Below, piece after piece: positions 44,461-59,900 of a stretch of DNA of 64,000 nucleotides (positions are counted from its first letter, which is position 1; the number at the start of each line of letters is the position of its first letter). Both the position numbers and the translations under genes were made by a program. The notes beneath the pieces were generated by a model that was given only the letters and a program-made list of their open reading frames with translations, was not told the origin of the DNA and ran no database searches. Where the stretch lies: assembly GCF_000002235.5 (NCBI RefSeq), contig NW_022145558.1, forward strand, positions 1,610,501-1,674,500, given 5' to 3'. The DNA comes from Strongylocentrotus purpuratus. Taxonomy: Eukaryota > Echinodermata > Echinoidea > Camarodonta > Strongylocentrotidae.

Positions 44461-46068
44461 TTTGATTGTGACTATAGAAGTGAATAGAAAAAGTTATGTT
44501 ACCATTAAACTTATTAAAAACTACAGATATCATCACGTATCAATAATGTTTATAACTGATATTGAGGAAAAAGAAGGTTTGCCACTATCAAAAATTGAGT
44601 TAATGTTACATTTAACATTCCATTTATAAAACCATGTATGCTCGAACACAATTCATATTTTGGTATTTGAGCAAAAATCATTTCTTTTTCTTCAAGTCTT
44701 CTAAAATGTGATATAAGTACCTCTAAATGAGAATACATACAATCAATAAAACAAATAAAAATTAATATCTTCACGATCCAGTAGGGCTATCAGTTCGATA
44801 CAGTCATCAGATCGACTGAATCGGAGATGTGGTGGGAAACTAATATGAGACAGAATAGCGTGGACTTGCCCAATTACACAATTACAAAGATGATTGGATA
44901 TTGGCAATCAATTTGAACTCATGATCTAAGACCGTGAAAAAATAATAATGTTTTTGGTTGTTCCAGCAGCTGTTATATGCTATAATTATAATACATGAAC
45001 AGTGTACATACATGTACAAAATGTATAGACCACCACGACAAGCAAGGGGTTCAACACAGATTTATAAACATTAATTTAAGAGTAAAATCAAATTCAAATC
45101 CACTTTTACTGCAGTACAGAGTGTGATCCAAATCAGTTGCACTTAATTGTGAGTCATAATATTGCAGTGCAAGATAAATGTACAAATTGCCGATTTGAGG
45201 AGTAAAAACTGACAATGCTTTCATTGATTGATCAACGATATTGAGAAATATTTCGTTTTATCAAGACGTCGAAGATAAAATCTTGCAAAAACATGTACAA
45301 ATATATAATTATGTATAAACATGTAAGGAGAAATGCATATAAAAATATAAAAATAGGATATGATTTCTTTTCATTGAGCAAATTGTAGGAATTGAAAGAC
45401 AGTAACATTTGCGAATTAAACTTTTTACCGCTGCTAAAAACATATGATTGTGTAAAATGATATATTACCAAAAAATACTCTAGTTGTTTAATGTCAGAAT
45501 TGTTCATTCATATTTAAATATATATATATATATATATATATACATAATTTTATTATGTTTTTGTTGTTGTTCTTCAATTTACATGCATCTTATCTTTGAC
45601 AATACAAAAGGTCAAGTTATATGTGATATTTAAATCAAGTAAGTAGAACTTTGATTTCTTTTCCATCCATGTGCTTGAATGTCATTTTTGTCACTTGAGG
45701 CACATCGTTATTCAACGTAAGCTATAATGTCTTTAATATCACACAATGATTTAAACATTCAAACTGTACATAGTACTCACATTTCTCTACAAGGCATAAT
45801 TATATATTTATATCGATATCAATATCACATATTTCTTCAATACTCAAAGTGAACAAGGTTCTATAAACTTCTAACAATAATATCCTCGTACAGACCGAAA
45901 CCCGACCTCTATTCCTGTGTTTCCTTTCTTCTACAAATACATGTAGTATATATTAACACAAAATATCAAACCTAAACTTTTGGTTAGTAAATGCCTTCTT
46001 CTTCTTGATTTGATATTGTTTGGCAATCAGTCACAGTTGACTATTTTTGCCACACACTATTTTATGAA

Positions 46069-46109
<41 letters not shown>

Positions 46110-47663
46110 CATATGTACAATTTCATGTCATAAATGACTATTTTTAGGATTCTTTCTCTTTCCATCCCCTTTCCTTCTGCTTATTTTCTTTTTAGACCCT
46201 ATATTTTTTTCTTCTTTTTTTAGAGAAAATTCAATAAATGAATAAATTTGGAAAGAGACGGCCTAGCCTAGCAAGTTGTACGTACTTGTGTTTACGCGTA
46301 CGTGCGCGCTCATATACCACCTCTGTATGCACATGTGTACTTCGCACACACCCCCACCTTTTTCAAAATGCCATCTTAACAGTCTTTGAGGTACATTTCG
46401 CAGACTTTCGGTTTTAACCTAGGTCACTCCGGCATAGGTGAGGGGGTGCCAGCTGGCATGTGATGCTGGAGGCGATCACCGAATTGTTAGAAAATTCAAA
46501 ACGTCAAATTAGTAACAAGTATTGTGGGCTTTATTGGTGCAAGAAAAAGGGAAAGAGAAGATAAGAAGGACAAAAATGTAATCAATTTAATGGTTTTGAT
46601 ACAGTTGAGTCTCAAAATAGTCTTGTATCAAGACTTCCACATCAAACATAAATTATCTTCATCTTGTCACACTGATACAAAGCAGATTAATGTATACTGT
46701 CTATTCTGATGAAAACAAATTAATATCATCACTTATAAAATGGCAGTATTGTACACTGTATTTTATCCTAGAATCATTTCTTGATGAATTGACGGTTTTC
46801 TGTTCTCTGAAATCCGATAGTGTATTAAAACTCAACACATTGCCGGTAAAATTCAATGGGCTAGGAAACATGATTTGTTTATTACACATAAAGAAAAAAA
46901 GAAAACATTAACAAAATGGCAATTCTTGGAAATTAGTTCACTGTCATAGCAAATCCAACGTGGTCAATAAGTCCATGGGGGTATGAGGCTTAAGGTGTGT
47001 ACATCTTTTCCTGTAGCTCCCTTTTGAGTTGTGCAAATTTCACGGATGACTCATCTTAAATGAGGGTAAACAGGAACAAAAATAGTTATATATAATGATT
47101 TATGTTACTTTACTTTCATCCAACGATGCTTGTAGCACTAGGCCCGTCGATCAATCACTTGGAATAAATACAACCTCTTCAGACTATCAAATCAACTGCA
47201 TATTTCAATTTGACCAGGCCAGGAGAAGGGGAGGTTCAGTTAGAAAATCTGATCCGATAAGAAAACACCATAACAGGCGTGACGTGGCCAATCAGTATTA
47301 AATGCAATTCAAGGGTGATATCGAGTAAGTTACATGTTTAACAATTATAAATTGGAGTTATACACTAAAACGACACCCTTTCAGTTTGTATTATAATCAT
47401 AATTGTTATCATGATTAATTATTTACCAAAAGCAGTTTTAATTAAACAAAGGAGAATTCTGAATGTTTTTGAAAAGGTAATACCCATTATGTCAGAATAT
47501 GCAGTTGGGTCACATTGCTGATGAAGGCTAGCTCTAGCCGATCTGAACAGCTGAAAATTTTGGAGGTAAAGATTTTTTGTATTGCGACCAGGAGTTAAAC
47601 TCTCAAACAAAATTAGTAAATAATTAGTAGACAATTCAGAATAGATTAAAGAGCGCCTTTTCC
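44461..47663. other. 3' flank of gene C, no gene seen
   Basis: AT-rich with TA runs at 45519-45542 and 46074-46105. A possible polyadenylation word for gene C (AATAAA on the minus strand at about 46528-46533) is too far from the stop to trust. Confidence 0.45.
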
Positions 47664-47979
47664 TCAGTCTTCAATTTGATACTTACGTCCAAGCAGAAAT
47701 ACGTCGGCTACATATCCCAACCCGGCATCCTTCATGGCAGTGCGGAGTCTGTCCACCTGGTCCCCCGGCCTAACCCTACGTCTCCAGTCACAGAGCATCT
47801 CGTCGAAGCCCGACCTTGAAACACTGTTGAAAGTCGAATCCGGTCTGTTCAGGTACTTCTCTACGGCTGAATGCGAGAAGCCGAGCTGGTAGCCCAGACC
47901 CTGGACGTCCTTAGGTGTGAACAGGACGTTGGTCAAGGTCTCAAGCAGCTTGTCTGGAGCAAAGTGCTGCCGCCCTTGC
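47664..47979 (-). CDS. Gene C exon 21: terminal death domain (DD5)
   Basis: The exon encodes AQGRQHFAPDKLLETLTNVL, then FTPKDVQGLGYQLGFSHSAV, ending LLGRKYQIED and stop. DVQGLGYQLGFSHSAVEKYL and the FDEMLCDWRRRV helix are a good death-domain match. Acceptor tctgcag|. The chain ends about ten residues after the fold, as in UNC5- and PIDD-type proteins where the death domain is C-terminal. Confidence 0.88.
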
Positions 47980-50900
47980 CTGCAGAGCATCGAAACAAAG
48001 ATGGAGAAGTTAGAAAGCAAATTCATGAAGAAGAAAATGAATTCGTTTGTAGATATAAGGGGATAGTTGAGTTCTTCTTCCAGACCGCAAATGCCTTCAA
48101 AGTGCATGGTTATTGCTCTTATTCTTATTTATGACATTTCTAGTGCCCTTTTATAACCTAAAACTGTCATGAAGGTAACTTTATCATTCACATATGGCTT
48201 GGTAAACCTTAATTCTAATTCACATATGATGCAACAAACCTTAAACCTCATTAAGGTATGAAAAGTTAAACCTTAAGCCCGTTCAGATATGACGTGCTAA
48301 ACCTTAAGCTCCATTCAGATATGACGCGGTAAATTTTTAAACCTCATTCAGGTATGACGCGGTAAACCTTAAGCTCCATTCAGATATAATTGGGTAAACC
48401 TATAGCCATATTCAGATATGACGTGGTTAACCTTAAGTCCTATTCACATATGACGTAAACCTTAAGCCTCATTCACAAATGAAGCAGTAAACTTTTAAGC
48501 CTATCTCCATATAACTTGGTAAACCTTATTCATAATTCAGATATGATGGGGTAAGCCTTAACTCCCATTCACATATGACGTAAGAAACCTTAAGCCTCAT
48601 TCAGATATGATGCGGTAAACCTGAAGACTGTTCATATATGACGCAGTAAAGCATTAAGCCCCATTCTGATACGATGTGGTAAACCACAGCTTTTCTATTA
48701 TGATGTAATGGTAATTTGTTTTATATTTCTGTATCTTATAATACCGACCTCAATGAATACGGGCATGGTCTTTGCTGCACACAGTTGCTGTTTTATGAAG
48801 AAAAAAACGCTACGGTTTACTGCTTCGAATCTGATTAGGCATTTAGGGTGGGGGTAAAACAAGATTGTACATCCTTTTTTTTAACCAATGTGGCGGACCC
48901 TTTGTACACAACTCACAAAAATGTTTGTCTTTAAAGGTACCTGAAATTGCGATAACCATTTCCTTTGGTGTTGTAGTCCAGTGGATAAGTCATCGGACTG
49001 CATATCACAAGGTACAGGATTAAAATCCTTGCCATCATTACAATCATTACCAATACACTCTGGCAAGACATTAATCTATATTTGCCACAATCTACCCAGA
49101 TGAGGTAAATGGGTTCCAGGTAGGATAAGTCCTTCGAATTCGCTGTGCCCTGATAAGAATGTGATATCACAACAAACTTTCAATATGGAAGGGTAAATTG
49201 GGTGTTACTTACGCGTCAGTGAGGTTAACACCGTAATCTGGTTCCGCTGTTGTTAATAGAATTTAGGGAGAGAAAAGACATTGAAAAAAGCTATAATTTG
49301 AAAATGTCCAATTCAATATGAATTTTGTTTTTCTTTCTCATTCACACAGTTTATAACTTTTTTGTTAGCAATACAGGAAAGACTGGAAACAGAATTGGAA
49401 CGAAAACAAAAATGATGGAAAAAGTTGACACAAATTATTTTTTTATCTTCCTGTCTTAAATTCTCGAAGTTGAATCAAATGAATGTTTTAATGAACCAAT
49501 ATCATTGACAATTACAAAGTGCATTATAAAGAATTACAAGAAAATAGTGATCATGAATTTTAAATACCGGTCTTACACAGTCTTACACCAATTTACAAAG
49601 CTACTGATTAGGGGGGGGGGGGTCTCGATCAAGACGTTATCTTTTCTCATCGTTTTCCCCTTCTCCTTTCCCTTTGTTTCCCCCACCTTTTTCTTTGATT
49701 TTGTTCACGATTTTTTTTGGGGGAGGGGGAGGGTGCCACGCTCCCCTATTCGCTGCATTCCCCTGTATCTATCTACACCACTGTATATGGATACTTACCT
49801 TCTATTGAAGTAGTGAGGCTCTGTTTGACAAGTGTGGATGTCCCCTGCTGGATTGAGAGATTGAAAGTCTTCTTCCCATCCTCAGACGACGAGAACTCGA
49901 GCTCGAAGCTCAGGGCACTACTCTCTTCCGCCAGTAGATTCCCAATCGAGATCTTAAGGTTTGATGTGGAAAGGAAATGAAAGTTAGTGGCAGGTGGCAG
50001 GAGCTTGACCTCACATGGTTTTGAATTAAATAAGTGCTTTAAAACAATATATTTCATTTAGATGCGTCCATGTTCACCCAAGTATCTGACCCTACAAATT
50101 TCACTTCTTGGCAAAAGCCTTGGATCTACAAAGCATAGATATTGCAACAATTGACAAACTTAATGGCATCAGTTTGGTCGAATTTGTGCATCAAAAACTA
50201 GAATAATCCACATATTTCATAAAGACAAAACAAAATCTACAAAATCACTCCTTTTCACCATACTTCTTTTCCTTTCGTTATAGCAAGTAATAAAGAACTA
50301 AATTCATGCTGATAGGCACCTACAAGTTCTACCCCCTCGTAATTATGGACGAGGGGGTGGAGTAGCCTTGTACATTCATGATTCCTTAACATTTAAAGAG
50401 AGACCTGACTTAAGTGTAGATGGCTCCGAATATATTTTTATTGAAATTATAAATAAAGCTAAAAATATACTTGTTGGAGTAATGTATAGACCACCTCATA
50501 GTAATATTGATATGTTTGTAGATAGATTAGAAGAAAGTCTTTCTTTAATATCGCGTGAAAATAAAATCATATATCTTATGGGGGATTATAATATTAATCT
50601 ACTTCCACATGCATTGAATAATATTGGACTTAGGTTACTAACTACACTCTCTTCTTATTCCCTCCATCCACATATTAACAAAGCTACCCGAATAACTAGT
50701 ATAACTGAAACTTTAATAGACAATATATTTTCGAATATTTTTAATGAAAACAGCCAGAACGGAATTTTGTATTCTGATATTTCTGATCACCTTCCCATAT
50801 TTGTTATTTCCCCTACAATTCAGTTACTTAAACATGAGTCCATGAAGTATATTTACGTTCGGAAAGAAACGGATGCTAATATTCAGAGCTTTCGGGCGGA

Positions 50901-53900
50901 TTTAGCACCAGAATCTTGGGTTGATGTATTTAATTTAGTAGTTGCAAATGATGCTTACGATATATTTTTGAATAAATTAATGTATTATTACAACAAAAAT
51001 ATACCTTTGGTTCGAATTAAGTTAAATAAAAATAAGGCTAAGAAACCATGGACAACGAGGGGCATTTTACGATCGATTGCGACTCGCAATCGATTATATA
51101 AGAAAGCGTTAAGAAGTAAAGATGATATCGATTTAGATAAATATAAAAAATATAGAAATAAGTTAACATCTATTATTCGGCTATCACGCAAATTATATTA
51201 CTCAAATAAAATTGCGAGTACTCAAAATAATAATTCTCTTTGGAATATTATCAAAGATCTTACTGGTAAGAAAAAACATATAAATACAACCATTAATGTT
51301 AATGGACAAGACATTAATAATTTGAATGAATGCGCTAATTATTTTAATAAGTACTTTGTTGATGTAGGTCCCACATTAGCCTCTAAGATAGATGCTGGCA
51401 ACAATCACTTTTCTCAATATCTTTTAGAACCCTCTGAAAATTCATTATTCTTTACTCCCACAACTATTCATGAGGTAATTAGTATAGTTCAATCACTGAA
51501 ATCAAGCAAGTCATCAGGACCAGATGGGTTAAGTATGAATCTCATTAAGCAAATAATACACTTTATTGTTTCTCCATTGGTTCATATATGTAATATTTCT
51601 CTCTCTACTGGTTCCTGTCCTAACTTATTAAAAATTGCTAAGGTTATACCGATTCATAAAAAAGATGACCCATCTAAACTTCAAAATTATCGTCCCATAT
51701 CATTATTATCAAGTATTTCAAAGGTTTTTGAGAAATTGGTATATAAAAGATTGATTTCTTTTTTGAATGAGCACGATATTTTGATTCCTAACCAGTTTGG
51801 TTTTAGGAAAAATCATTCAACTGATTTTGCTTTAATTAAACTTTGTGATAAAATAATTGAATCTCTCGCAAATAAGAAGCATGTTATAGGTGTTTTTATG
51901 GATCTGAGTAAGGCCTTTGATACCATTGATCATACAATTTTACTTTATAAACTAGAACACTATGGTATCAGAGGCCTTGCTCTATCCTGGTTTGAGGACT
52001 ATCTTAAAAATAGAACACAGTATGTTTATTATCATTCTAATAGTTCCTCAAAAATGAACCTCACATGTGGAGTTCCTCAAGGCTCCATCTTAGGCCCGCT
52101 CTTATTTTTGATTTATGTAAATGATATAATAAAATCTTCAAATACTCTAACTTACATTCTTTTTGCCGACGATACAAATATACTTTACTCACACAAAAAT
52201 ATTGATACACTTGTTGATACTGTAAATCATGATTTGTGTAATATTTCGATTTGGTTTAAATGTAATAAATTATCCTTAAATATAAGTAAAACTAATTTTA
52301 TCCGTTTTAGAACTATTAACTCCCAGGACCAACCACAATGTAATTTGTTTATAGATGGTTTATCCCTGGTTGAAAAACAATCGACGAAATTTTTAGGAGT
52401 TATTATTGACTCAAATTTGTCTTGGAACGAACACATTCATAATATAAATATTTTGATATCCCGGAATATTGGTATTTTATATAAAATTAAATGTTTGATA
52501 AATGATAGATCTTTGTTTATTCTTTATAATACTTTAATTTTACCGTATATAACATATTGTAATATTATATGGGCAAACTGTAGTAAAACTAAAATAAACT
52601 CAATATTTCTTTTGCAAAAGAGAGCAATTCGTATTTGTACACACTCTAACTATCTTGCAAATTCGAACCCGTTATTTAGTCAATTAAAAACATTAAAGGT
52701 TTATGATATACATACGCTCCAAACTGCCATTTTTATGTATAAGTACACTTCCAAAACTCTTCCAGCATCTTTTTTAAACTTTTATTTATTAAATGTAAAC
52801 GTACACTCATATTCAACTCGACATGCTCATGATTACCATCTTAATAATCCCAAACTTAGTTTAGCCCTACGATCAATTAGACACCATGGACCAGATATTT
52901 GGAATAACTTACCAAACCATATTAAAACTAGGACCTCCCTGCATTCTTTTAAAGCTTATTTGAAAGCATATTTGTTAACTCAGTATAGTTTACTAGATCT
53001 TACATAGAAATTTAAAAATTATCTAATTTGTTATGTCTTGAATTGTTCTGTCTTTGTTTGTCAACAGAAATGGACCCTGCATACATTTAATATTATCACC
53101 CGTTACTGAAACCAACACACGATTAATATCACGGTATTAGTCTCTTTTTATTCCACCAAGCTAAATTTTTGCACCTTGCACAAATGCACTTCTCAACACG
53201 AAATATTTCACTAAATTTGTTTTGTTATTTTCGCTCAAAATTAATTCAGCCATGCTCACTTTTAATCACTTCAATTATATCTTATTTAACATTGAATACA
53301 ATGCAGTTGCATGGGTTGTTCTTTTATTTTGTTAACTAGGCAGAGGCCACGGTCATGTTCAAGCATTTACGCTTACGACATGTGGTCTCCTGCTTTTTCC
53401 TTTTGTATGAAACTTTTATTTTAACTTGAAACAAATTTTGTCAAACTTACATGTTATTCATCATATTTATTTGTATGTTTCTTTGTATTGATATGAAAAA
53501 GTGGAAATAAAACAAACAAACAAACAAACAAACAAATTATTGTTCTGGATTTAGTCAAGATGCCCGGCTACGTTCTGAAAGCATTCATTGGCTTTAATCA
53601 AGCAGTAGATTAATGATATATTAATCTACGAATTGAAGAATTGTATCACATTTTTACTCACTGTTTTCTGCTTGTCTATGAAACGATCACTGAAGCACAT
53701 CAATAGATCCTTTGTCGTTGATTCTACTGAAAACTTGGTTGCAGTCGTCACGAGGCAGAAGGGTTTTGACAACTCTTTTTCGGCTCTCTCAATATCCTAA
53801 GATAAAACATGGTCAAAGTTCATAGTGAATGGAATAATACAAGTGAACCGGTTCAAAAGCATTCTTAACAGTTTATAAAGCTCAGTGGCATGTCCCTCTC

Positions 53901-56900
53901 CAACTCTAATTCAAGTACAACATGAAAATACATGTATTGAACAAATTATTAATGACAAATTCATGGAAATACATATATATATATATATATTTAAAAAAAA
54001 AATCATTTCATTTTATCCGCTTGCATTTTGTAAGATATTGTTCAGTATTTTCTTTTTTAAAAGTATTGATTGTAATATCAAATTCATTATTTTAGTTTTT
54101 TTTTGTTTTCTGAACTTTACATGTACTAAAAGACTTTGTTTAGCTGTAAGGGGTTAGGCTCGACTAGCACTTTTGCTATTATCTGGCCCCTTTTACCAAC
54201 AAATATTTTCTCTTCATATATATTTAAATAGCATTTTATGAAATGTATTGCTGTTTTGCTGTTGGTAAATAAACCACATCAAATCGAAATAGGATAAAAA
54301 CTTCCAAATCATTTCTACCTTTATAGGTCTCCTATAGGGGTGAGTGACGTAAACACGGAGTGTGACTTTCCGGGAAGAGGGCATGAAGAGAGGCTGGAAG
54401 GTTACACATCTGAACTGTACTCCTTGGACGTTGGTGGAAGACAAGGCAAAGAGCTGAAGATGGTTTGTAGTGAAATCAACCTTGTCTTCGGTGATGTGGA
54501 AACCTCTTGATGAATTAGGAAGCAACCGCCTGCGACTGAACGTTCCTTGATGAATAAAACAGATCTTACAGCTATATTAAATCTTTTAATCTCGTTAAAA
54601 AAAAAGGTGTAGTCCACTCTGATATTAACTTGGTTTGAATAGGAGCAGAAAAATGAGAGACACAGAACTCTGAAGGTTTGAGCAAAATTTGATTAACATA
54701 TTAAGATAATTATAAGTTTTTAAAGTTGCAATCTATGAAACACAAATTGGCAATTCTGTGATATATCGTATGCGGGATATCCCGTTTGTTTTGTACTGAA
54801 AATTTCCATTCAAATGTTTGTTCAGGGGTTCTGTAGAACTACCAGCAAAGTCATTATGAAGATGAAAACAGTGATTAATTCAGCCCTTAAATAATATATA
54901 GGCCTATCTAGAAAGGGTTAATACCTAGTCCTGTTTTGGTGTACAGAATCATCCCTGAGCCATCCCTGCATTGTTTAGGGCCGACGCAATGTGGAAGCAC
55001 TACCGTAGCAGGTTCGAGCAGTTCCTGAGTTAGGGAACACTCAACGACTGGAGTGATCAACACCTCACCGTCCCTGAGAGGAATCCGAGCAGCGCCCTCT
55101 ATAGGTACCCTGATGGTGACCACAGACCTCATTCCCCTGCGTAACGCCCCGGCAGGAATTGAAACCCGGATATCGAGTTCACGCAGCTCCACTACTCCTC
55201 CTTTGTGATCCAGGATGCTGCTCGAGATGAACTCTACAAAGCCTGGATCAGCTTTGATGGCTGTAATGATTAAAAAGTGACAAGGTTAACAATTTAAGGG
55301 GTAAAAAGGAGTTTTAATGGCAAAGAAACAGGGGTAGGAGGTCAACTTTGCTGGGTATCTTTATCCAACATCATGAAGTCAATCTACAATTTTGGTAAGC
55401 CAACACAAAGCCACTCTGTTCTATATGTTTCATTCACAATTTTGTTTTGGTGGGGGGGGGGGGAGATATTTGTGATATACGAAGAGATGCCAAATATTGT
55501 ATATCGTCTCTTGTATTGATTTATAAGGAAATATCAAAAATAAATCATTACTTGCAGCTATGCTTTCTACCGCATCGTTGAAACGGAAAGCTTGGACAAT
55601 CTCCAAGAGTCTTCCTCGGGTTCCTCCTCTCCTTAGCCATTCTCTGAGCATGTGCAGAACAACCGGATGTACTACATACGCGGGCAGGGTGACGGTCTTA
55701 CACATGGCACGCATGATGTCAGAAGCGCCAAAGTGCAGACGTGGGGCAAGCTGAAGCATGTCTGACATGGAGCACATCCTTTTGTTCAGTTCTTCGAGAG
55801 CGTCATCTAGAAATAATCACATGATAAACACAAAATAATAGCAATAACTATTATCATTATTATTTTCATTACTATCAACATCATTATCATCATTATTATC
55901 ATTGTTGTTGCTGTTGTTAATGGGACACTTCATATAAATGCGCACAAGGCATAAAAAGAGAAGAAAAGAAAGAAAATTAAAGAACATGGAAATATGCAAA
56001 AGAAAAATAGCTTGCAAAGTGAATATAATGGGTAGTAACATTTTAAATAATTTACAGGGTTTTTAAACCCAGGACATCTAGTTTTTTGCAAGTGGTTAAA
56101 GTTAAGGTAAATTTATTTAGAGTCTCCTCGGTACCAACACACCCACACATCCACCCACACACGCGCTCAAACATCCAAGGCAAACCTGTTTGGTTGTCCT
56201 GAATATTGTATTCCAGGAGAAGGTCAGCCATTTTATCGCTCCTTTCCTTCCTATCTAAACCAATCCACGAATTATCAACGAGCTGTCTTGCAACCTTGGT
56301 CAGTGTTGTCAAATCAGGTGGCTCAATGAGTGGAGCAATAACGTCGTCCTCCAAGCAGAGTGCCTTTCCTAATTCCCAGGCCAATGGCAAACTCTTCACT
56401 GCCCGAGCGACGCTGTAAAGTTCCTCCGAAGTTGGCGGTCCTCCTGATTTGTTGATGTCATCAACAGAATTGTCCTGATCTATAGTAATTAAAAAGGAAC
56501 CGTTTTGCGATTGGAGGCTTTCGGTACCAACATGTGGCAGAATTACTGAAAGGCTGTATATATATTCTCTAATCAAAAGTATCCGTTTATGGTGTGTTCA
56601 GAGGAATTAAGGAAAAGATAAAGGAAAGGGCAGAAAAGTAGAGAGATATAATGATGAAATTAAGTTTATTTGTACACTTCGACAAGACTTTGGAATTTGT
56701 TTTTGGTGTTCGTACACAGACACTGAGGTGATATGGCAAAACGAACCGAAGGGGAAGGAAGGATTGATCAAGATCAAGAAGTTTATGAGTAGATCACAAA
56801 ACTTTGAAGGGTGCAGTTCGGAAAAGAACTATCGATATTCCTTTGTAGAGAAAGAAAAATCAAGGTGCGCATAAACCCTGAATTACAGCTTTTTGAGAGA

Positions 56901-59900
56901 GACAGTTGCATCACTGGATAGCGTTCCTAATCAATCAGTAGTTTCATGGAGTATACTTTTCTATACTTTCTATGGCAATTTGTTTGTTGTCACGTACTGT
57001 TGAATCTTTTTTTTGGGGGGGGGGGCAAGAAGACCATAACACCTTTCCCGAAGCAAGAGGATTAAACAAATAAAATAAAATAATAGAAAATATCGTTTGA
57101 TAATGAAGAAGATGTTACTTGCCTGAATCTGTAGTCCTGATGATTTCCACATAGTCCGCATCCATTCCTTTGCTTGGTGGAAGTCTCCTCATAGGTTTGG
57201 TTATGGTCTGCTTCTTTTCAGGCAAACTTCTCTCATCTACAACTAAAGATATAATAACAATTAATGATCATATGATGATCTAATAAAGGAGTAGTGGTCT
57301 TGTGAAAACGTCACCGGACTATGGATCACATGGTCCGCGGTACAAGTCCCGCTGTGGCACTAATGTCCTTTGGCAAGTCATTAATCTTCATTTGCCACTC
57401 TCCACCCAGGTAAAGTAAAATGGGTTCCCGGTAGGAAGAGATTCCTTGACAGCTTAAGCGCCTTATTATGGCGGCTTAGCTACAGCTGGGGTAATTATAT
57501 CATACTTCGTATCAAGCACATTAGAGTATATTCATATTGTTGCTGCGGTATAAAAAGGACTTATAATTATCATTATTATCATGGTAATATATCTATATCG
57601 TTATACATGTATATTTACAAGAGCCTCAAAACTATACATTTTTGTTGGCCATGTAATGAAAGTTTTTCTTCAGTCTGGTGTCGGTCTGTATGGTCTCATT
57701 GGTAGGATTTAGGTATTAGGGGTGGTATTCTGCACTTTGTCATCTTTTGTGTATTAAAGTGAAAGTCTTTTATTTGTCTTAAGAAATTGAAACATACAGT
57801 TGAGAGATATCTGAATAAGCCACCCTTGGTAATTGTCTTTCTATTCCGGGCGTTATTAATTAGTTATGATTAGCGACATTAACTAAAATGAAAGAAAAAG
57901 AAATTTCCTGAATCTGGTCCCAGGCCAACGTTTCAATTACTCTGTTCTCGATGTAGGCTCAGGTTCAAGAGAAAAATTCCTTGGACTAGAATGTCAACTC
58001 GAGGCCCCGTGCCCTAATGCACTTTAATACTCTATACTCCTCGCAAAGAGTATGCCGTAGACCTGGTGTTTAGTGTGCCTGTTGGTAATCTTTCTACAAA
58101 TCGTTGGGATAGCTGCATAGCCCTTGAAGATTAACAGAAGAAGAAGAAGAAGAAGAAGAAGAAGAAGAAAAAGAAAGAACACTATGTCAGAGTACAGGCC
58201 TACCTTCGGATTTCTCTGATTTTGATGCTGTTTGGATGGACTCCCAAACACGTTTCATCACCTCTATAGCTTCTGGTTCCGAAGTTTGGGATGCTTTCCA
58301 ACTAGACAGCATCTGGATGTTGGCATCCTTTCTGTTTGCAAACGTTCGATGCTGTATGTGTTCTAGCTCCGTGCGGTTGAATTCCAACTTCCTGCCAATC
58401 TCAAAGAACTGTTCTGCCTTGATCTGACTGGCAAACGCAAGCAGCATCTTGTCGGGAATCTCACTGTTATTGATAGTAAAGTGAACAAGTTATTACTTCG
58501 CGTCGGGTCGGGTGGTCGCGTCACCCGACCTTTTGTGACAACATCCCCTTTAATTCATAAAAGGTGGGTGGTCATGCTTGTGAAATAAACCCCTCTCATT
58601 TAAAAAAAAATAGTGTAATCCAAATTACAAAACACATAGTGAAAACCCTATACAGCAAATGTACGAATTAAAGGTCGCACCATCTTCCTCTTTTGTTTCA
58701 TTAAAGGTCGTATAAGGGACCATCAAACCGGACGATATGACCTAATGATTCGAAGTAATAGCTCTTATTAAGGACGTTGCAATTATTGTCTGTCTATGCA
58801 TAATCTGTTCACGTACATGGAGTTTCACTGCCATACAACTTTACATGTCAAATCTTATGGCATCTGTGTCATCATACAAACTGTTTTTTGGCGGGCCAGG
58901 ACGCACAATAGTTTTTCGAAATGGTGCGCCAAATACTCTCGCAAAACGAACCATCATATGAATATACTTACCCAGTTGTAGCTGGTTATGATACATGTCG
59001 ATCAAGTGGCAGACGTTTTTGATAATGACGACACATGGCCGGGAAAGTAGAAAAAGAACACAAAATTATGATAAGTTGGGAATCATTCCAAAGACATAAT
59101 ATAGGAAAGAAAGATTTAAACAAATTTAGAAAAAACCTTCTACCTGAACCTTTGATAATCACCCTTGCATGAAGGCGTGGTTAGACCTCACCTAAAACAA
59201 TATAACTATAATGATAACTCGTTCCCGATTCAGAAGATATTATGAGGGCAGTGCTCCTACTGATTTATTTACAGAGCCCCAGCTATTTTATTATTGAAGG
59301 CTCCGTCTAATAAAGAGTTGAGAATGCAATATATATGGATCAATCGCAAGTCCCCTAATAAATCTCAAGTGTGCAGTCCCCATAGCTTATGTACGTAGTT
59401 GCGATTAATATCAACTCTTTATAAGACGGGCCCAGGTGTACATATGCAGATCATTAATTGTTAGGTTCGACCAGGCCTTCAGTTTTTGACAACAAAATGT
59501 CCCAAATCCGCAAAGAACAAAACACTGATAGACCATGGATATCATGGGATTGCCTGCATGCTAGTCAGTAATGCTATTGGTTAATATATACTTCATGTGG
59601 CTTTCTTGCGGATGTTTTACCATATACTATGATCAGCCAAGAGAGGAAACGTGAACAATAGCAAAAACCAGTCACAATAGGGATGAAAACAACCACAACA
59701 TCTTTATTCACTTTTAACAAATTAAGAAATAATCAGTACAAATACTAGCACTACAAACCTGACAGTGATTGAATTTTCTCCTACAACAATTGCTCCAGCT
59801 TATATTTTGTCGAATCTAAGGGATACGGATTAACGTTAGGGTTAGAGTTTGTATTAGGCTATATATAGTGTGGTGCAGGGTTGGAAAAAGCTATTCAATT

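Larger units (their letters stand above)
47980..49212. repeat. Gene C intron 20: minisatellite and SINE
   Basis: 48170-48690 holds about 15 units of ~33 bp (AAACCTTAAGCCCCATTCAG, then ATATGACGCGGT). 48940-49165 is a tRNA-derived SINE. Confidence 0.6.

Noticed and set aside
57283-57360. Possible tRNA gene
   Set aside because: A- and B-box-like words are present but the stems do not pair, and a shared body and tail mark it as a SINE.
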